Shown here piece after piece: positions 28,673 to 32,428 of a stretch of 32,428 nt of DNA. A program made the translations under genes and the position numbers. Position 1 is the first letter of the stretch, and every line of letters starts with the position of its first letter. The notes beneath the pieces are model-generated. The model ran no database searches. It was not told the DNA's origin and worked only from the letters and a program-made list of their open reading frames with translations. Location of the stretch: positions 1 to 32,428 of IMG/VR virus record IMGVR_UViG_3300042292_000230; one strand, given 5' to 3'. The stretch comes from a virus.

Positions 28673-30960
28673 AGTCTTGACTGGTTTTTTATTAGTTGTT
28701 GTGCTTCCATACTACTTGCTACTTGTCCGCTTACGACATACGCTTGGAACGGAGGTTGTTGCTGGTCTGGTCTGTTTCTTAAAAATGACATATCAATAGG
28801 AGGTACACTTCCAGCGCCACCACCTCCAGAGGAAGCAGTAGTGGGTGGGGTGCCGCCACCACCTCCTTCAAACTGGGTTGCGGCAATCTTCGCAAGAGTC
28901 GCTGCTCCAGTTATTCCTACTAAGGCAAGAGAGGCAATTCCAGCTGGGTTAGGAACTGGCCCTATGGCAACTGGAGATTGAGCAAGAGAGGCAACTGCCG
29001 CCTTTGCCGTATCTATTATTGCACCTCCTAATTGTAAAGCCTTGTTGAACTTAAATTGTTTGCGTCGCAAGTTTTCCTCTTCCTTGCTTCCTTTAACAAC
29101 GTTAGCTAATTGAGTAGCAAATACTGCGTCGCCTAAGTTCTGGAGGGCGGCAGCTCCCTTTTCTGCCCACTCTATTTGCGAGTCATGTTTGGCCTTTACT
29201 AACGCTTCATTCTTGTCTAACTCTTCTTTGTCGTACTTGTCATTGATGTCTTGTTTCTCTCTTCGCTCTGCTTCGACAAGTGCGCTGGTATCTAATTTCT
29301 GCGCCTCTGCCAGAGTCTTTAATTCGAAATACTTATCTTGAACAACACGCAGTTCTTGCTCTTGTGCTGAAAGTTTAGCGTTCTGGTTTTCCTCGTCTGC
29401 TTTATCAATTAAGGCTTGTAAGTCAAGGAGTTCTTGTTGCTTAATAACAATTCTGGCTTGTGCGTCCTCTTGCTCTTTTTTCAGTTTTTCCTTTGCCTTG
29501 TCCTCTTCTATTTTGTCATACTTATCCATGATAAGTTGCAACTCGAACTCATGTACCGCTTTTAAGTTTGCCATTTCTTTGGCACTCTTCTTAGCGTCTT
29601 GAAAGCGTTTTATCTCTGCAGCTTGAACTTGTCCTATACTAAATAACTCCTTTTCGTAGTCGTCCATTTGACTTCTAAGCACTTCGCTAATGCGTTGCTC
29701 AATTCCTTTGATGTCCTCCTTTAACTTTGCAGCAGCTTCTATTGCTTTCCTCTTTCTTTCCTCTGCTTTGGCTTGCGCATCCGCTTCGGCTTTTAATTGC
29801 TCTGCAGTTTTAATGCTTTCGTTTGTCTTATCAATACCAGCTTGTAATAGGTCTATTTCCTCCTTTTTATTTTCAACTGCTTGTTCTTGATATGACTTTT
29901 GTATTTGAAGTAATGTACCTTTTTTTTCTTCTTGCTTGTTTACTAATGCGCCATTCTTAATGTCTATTTTAGTTAAGTCAACCTTTTTATTATATTTGCT
30001 TAATTCATTTCCTATTAACTGGTCTTTCGTGTTTTGGTATCTAAGACTGGCCACCTCTTGCTCAACTATCTTTTCTTTTGCAGCAACCATTTCTTTTGTT
30101 GCCGCCTCTCTTTTCTTTAACGCATCATATTCTGGGTCTGTTATTCGTCTGGCATCTTCTAATGCTTTGTTAATCTTTCCTTGCTCTTCTGCTTGTAGTA
30201 ACTTAATGTCATAAACGGCTTGCTCTCTCTTTTCAATAGCAGTTGCCGCTGCCTCTGTGTCTCCTTTCAAATTGGCAATTTCGACCTCCTTATCAGCAGA
30301 TAGCTTTTTTGTTTGCAGAATTTTTAACTCTTGGTCATAGGTACTTTTATTATTTACGTCAAGTTTTTTCTGTATATTGAGTTGACGCTCCAAAGCAACG
30401 GCTTGTCCGTCAAGGGCTACTTTTGCTTTCTCCAGTTTATCAATCTTAGCACTATTCCATAACGCTTGTAAGTCGTCCCAGTACGCAATTATTCCTACAA
30501 TAGCAGCTGCAATAAGAAATATAGGGTTGGCAAGTAAAGCCTTCCCTAAATTAGCAAAGCCCTTTATTAAGCCACCTATTTCTGTCTGTAAGGTTTTGAG
30601 GTCTACTTTTTTTACATTAGAACCTACTGCGGTTAATGACTTTCCTAAGCCGTCAAAGTCAAGGTTCTGAATTTGGCCAGACATCATTCCGAATGTATTA
30701 TTCATACCTTCAAACGCTGGCCCAGTTTGAGACTTGACCGCATCAGCGGTTTCTGCCATTTGGTCTTTAAGGCTTCCTAACTTTGCCGCTACTTCGTCAT
30801 ATCTGGCATCTTCTGGGTCAAGACTTTGTAACTCTAAATTGAGTTCTTTCATTTGCTTGCGCAAACTATTAACACTTCCAGAGGTCTTTTCTGACTCTTT
30901 GCCTATCTTTTGAATAGTCGCACTTGCTCCGTCCTCAATAACTATTTTTGTCGTTGCCAT
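28669..30960 (-). CDS. Tape measure protein
   Basis: The 763-residue protein is mostly a long coiled coil. It begins with VIEDGASATIQKIGKESEKT and carries a hydrophobic stretch (ALLANPIFLIAAAIVGII, residues about 140-160). A repetitive, glutamate- and lysine-rich coiled coil follows from about 170 to 600. The second hydrophobic part is near 640-700 (LGGAIIDTAKAAVASLA, IASLALVGITGAATLAKIAA), ahead of glycine-rich linkers. Length sets the tail length; about 1.5 angstrom per residue would give a tail near 115 nm, an inference only. It overlaps the protease gene by 4 bases and follows a small membrane protein. Confidence 0.85.
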   Translation of the reverse strand: MATTKIVIEDGASATIQKIGKESEKTSGSVNSLRKQMKELNLELQSLDPEDARYDEVAAKLGSLKDQMAETADAVKSQTGPAFEGMNNTFGMMSGQIQNLDFDGLGKSLTAVGSNVKKVDLKTLQTEIGGLIKGFANLGKALLANPIFLIAAAIVGIIAYWDDLQALWNSAKIDKLEKAKVALDGQAVALERQLNIQKKLDVNNKSTYDQELKILQTKKLSADKEVEIANLKGDTEAAATAIEKREQAVYDIKLLQAEEQGKINKALEDARRITDPEYDALKKREAATKEMVAAKEKIVEQEVASLRYQNTKDQLIGNELSKYNKKVDLTKIDIKNGALVNKQEEKKGTLLQIQKSYQEQAVENKKEEIDLLQAGIDKTNESIKTAEQLKAEADAQAKAEERKRKAIEAAAKLKEDIKGIEQRISEVLRSQMDDYEKELFSIGQVQAAEIKRFQDAKKSAKEMANLKAVHEFELQLIMDKYDKIEEDKAKEKLKKEQEDAQARIVIKQQELLDLQALIDKADEENQNAKLSAQEQELRVVQDKYFELKTLAEAQKLDTSALVEAERREKQDINDKYDKEELDKNEALVKAKHDSQIEWAEKGAAALQNLGDAVFATQLANVVKGSKEEENLRRKQFKFNKALQLGGAIIDTAKAAVASLAQSPVAIGPVPNPAGIASLALVGITGAATLAKIAATQFEGGGGGTPPTTASSGGGGAGSVPPIDMSFLRNRPDQQQPPFQAYVVSGQVASSMEAQQLIKNQSRL

Positions 30961-30963
30961 TTC

Positions 30964-31170
30964 TTATATAAATAAATAGATTATACCCCATAGTACCAAT
31001 AGGTAAATGGCATAATTTACAATATTGACCGAGAATTTAATAGCATAATACGTTCTATTTTTCAGTTCGTATTGTCCGTCTGCGGTCTTTCCAGTTTTGG
31101 TCTCTGACTTAACCCCATACTTGACAAACTCAAAAGTACGGAGCATCTTGTTAATCTTAGTTTCTATCAT
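30964..31170 (-). CDS. Small membrane protein before the tape measure, 68 aa
   Basis: A 68-residue protein starting MIETKINKMLRTFEFVKYGV with a basic N terminus and one C-terminal membrane helix (NYAIYLLVLWGIIYLFI). Its ATG overlaps the stop of the large tail gene (31167-31170) and it ends three bases before the tape measure. A small helical protein here could be a tail-assembly or DNA-ejection accessory. Not recognised further. Confidence 0.65.
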   Translation of the reverse strand: MIETKINKMLRTFEFVKYGVKSETKTGKTADGQYELKNRTYYAIKFSVNIVNYAIYLLVLWGIIYLFI

Positions 31171-32428
31171 GATTTGCCAGTAAAATAGTATTTAGTTCCA
31201 TTACTTACAAAGTTAGCACTACTTGTGCCAACCATGTTTAAGACTGGCCCCCCTTCAATGTTGCCACCACCTTGTACTCTAATTGACAAAGTTCCAGCTG
31301 GGTCAATATTGCGTATTGTTATTTCTTGCCCTATGGCCATATTTATAGGAGGTAGCCAAATTGTAATAGTGCCCAAACTTCCAGCAGCTCCAAAGATAAT
31401 GCTATCCGTAAGCCCAAGATAAGTGTCAATTTTTACCTCTCGAACTGGGTACATAACTCCATTAGTTCTAATTGGCATACCGAATGTAGACTTTTGAAGT
31501 CCTACATTGGCAATAACTTCATGTCCGTCTGTTACTCCTTGTGGCTTAGCAAAACATGCACCCCTTTCACCTATGCCATTCCAGTAATACCCAAAACGGA
31601 GACAACAATCTTCGTCAATAATTGCTGGGTTGCCTTCTTCGTCCTCCCAGTTTATTAAATAATTAGTGCTAACACTAACTGGAGTAATGTTGCAAAGGTT
31701 GTTTATGTCAAGAATACGAATGAGTTTTACCTTAGTTGCATCCATACCTCCGACAACGTATTCGCTTAGTTCCAGTATGCGCCAATAGGAGTCCATTAGC
31801 CATATCTTGTCACTAAACTTAAATGTAAGTATATCATTTAGAGTTAGCGTAAAATATGCCTCCATTATTCTTGCTTGTCCGTCATATATTTCTCGGTAAT
31901 AGTCCCTCCAGTATTTATTGTAAAGGTTATTATAAGGGTTGGCAATAATGGTATGCAGAGGTACTTCTGGAGCGAAGTTTAAGTCTAAGTCACCAACGTT
32001 GGCATTCATAGTGGAGTAGTTGTTTAGACACTTAACTGATGTCGGAACAACTGCAGTACCATTGTACATATTAACACTAAAATTTGCAAAGTAATATAGT
32101 ATTCGAGCCTTTGGTTTGACAAATTCTCCTTGCTCGTTTAGAAATCTGGGACATACAACGTCCGTATAAGTAATGCCGTTGCTGGGTGTACTTGCAAAGG
32201 CTAACTCTATTTTCTCTTCTCCAGAGGCAAAGTCATTTTGAACGTCAAAGTCGTACTGGTCTATTTTGTATTCCCCAAAAGTGCGGCCACTATCTGCATA
32301 GAACTTATTGTAATAGTCTCCGTCCGACGCATAGGTAAACTTAAATGAAGCCTTTTGTATGTCAGTAGTGGGGTATATCATTATATCCTTGCCTATGTCA
32401 ATCTTTTGACTCCAGTCGCCTCCGTCCG
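31167..32428 (-). CDS. Large tail/baseplate protein, second allele, C-terminal part
   Basis: The frame is open from the right window edge to TGA at 31167. It is the same protein as the left-edge gene but with about two dozen residue changes over some 350 residues and no indel. An internal ATG (32381) exists but the frame continues upstream, so it is not the true start. The end (NMVGTSSANFVSNGTKYYFTG) is beta-rich. If the genome is circular, this is the end of the gene that starts at 2458. If not, it would be a paralogue with its start outside the window. Confidence 0.8.
   Translation of the reverse strand, partial: DGGDWSQKIDIGKDIMIYPTTDIQKASFKFTYASDGDYYNKFYADSGRTFGEYKIDQYDFDVQNDFASGEEKIELAFASTPSNGITYTDVVCPRFLNEQGEFVKPKARILYYFANFSVNMYNGTAVVPTSVKCLNNYSTMNANVGDLDLNFAPEVPLHTIIANPYNNLYNKYWRDYYREIYDGQARIMEAYFTLTLNDILTFKFSDKIWLMDSYWRILELSEYVVGGMDATKVKLIRILDINNLCNITPVSVSTNYLINWEDEEGNPAIIDEDCCLRFGYYWNGIGERGACFAKPQGVTDGHEVIANVGLQKSTFGMPIRTNGVMYPVREVKIDTYLGLTDSIIFGAAGSLGTITIWLPPINMAIGQEITIRNIDPAGTLSIRVQGGGNIEGGPVLNMVGTSSANFVSNGTKYYFTGKS
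31334..32428. repeat. Diverged terminal direct repeat, right copy
   Basis: Collinear with 1-1095 at a constant offset of 31333, without indels. Both copies stay in the same open frame over their whole length, and most residue changes are conservative (F/Y, D/N, V/I, K/R), so both alleles look functional. Confidence 0.9.

Noticed and set aside
1-32428. Integrase, repressor or attachment site (temperate lifestyle)
   Set aside because: No recombinase signature or phage repressor was seen. The HTH and RHH proteins alone do not show lysogeny.
1-32428. tRNA genes and CRISPR arrays
   Set aside because: I saw no tRNA T-arm pattern in the gaps and no regularly spaced repeats.

Overview
The window looks like an essentially complete genome of a small double-stranded DNA tailed phage, probably a siphophage, infecting a member of the Bacteroidota. 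The host guess rests on promoters of the Bacteroidota type (TTG, 20 bp, TAnnTTTG), AT-rich leaders ending in an AATAAA-like stretch instead of a Shine-Dalgarno sequence before many starts, and structural proteins of kinds I recognise from Flavobacterium-type phages. No integrase, repressor, tRNA or CRISPR array was seen. Genes are packed with ATGA or TAATG overlaps, so the few gaps stand out.

The ends overlap. Bases 1-1095 and 31334-32428 are collinear without indels but differ at several percent of positions. Joining them gives a circle of about 31,333 bp, and the tail gene cut by the edges then becomes one open frame of 874 codons. The window is therefore best read as a circular or circularly permuted genome whose two ends carry different alleles.

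Layout. (1) 13859-13965 is a divergent promoter region. (2) 13966-20882 on the plus strand holds early genes: small unknowns, an OB-fold-like protein, a stand-alone DnaA domain IV protein, replication-module unknowns, the large terminase, and a short tail of tiny genes ending in a ribbon-helix-helix protein. (3) 13858-12556 on the minus strand holds a VRR-NUC nuclease, a sigma-like factor and a cysteine-rich protein. (4) 12556-12184 has no convincing gene and looks like a structured RNA or leader on the minus strand. (5) 12183-7905 on the minus strand is a cassette of ParB/Srx-fold protein, YWTMG-motif protein, glycosyltransferase, DNA methyltransferase, GNAT protein, IbrA-like PAPS-reductase-family protein and IbrB-like ParB protein. 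It looks like DNA modification or DNA-acting chemistry. (6) 7924-7565 is a small-terminase-like protein. (7) 7432-1, continuing at 31333-28669 if the circle is closed, is the tail module: a chaperone pair with a -1 frameshift on U9, a fibre, a gp10-like protein, two large tail proteins and the tape measure. (8) 28672-22485 is the head module: protease, scaffold, capsid, tail-tube-like protein, portal fusion, Gp88-like protein and connector. (9) 22495-20875 is the lysis module: M15 endolysin, two holin candidates and two spanin-like proteins.

How it probably works: host RNA polymerase reads the early plus-strand genes and the first minus-strand genes. The sigma-like factor may then help the long late minus-strand unit. 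Read by eye, the whole window seems to lack GATC, CCGG and CCWGG, which points to strong restriction pressure on a phage that also carries its own methyltransferase.
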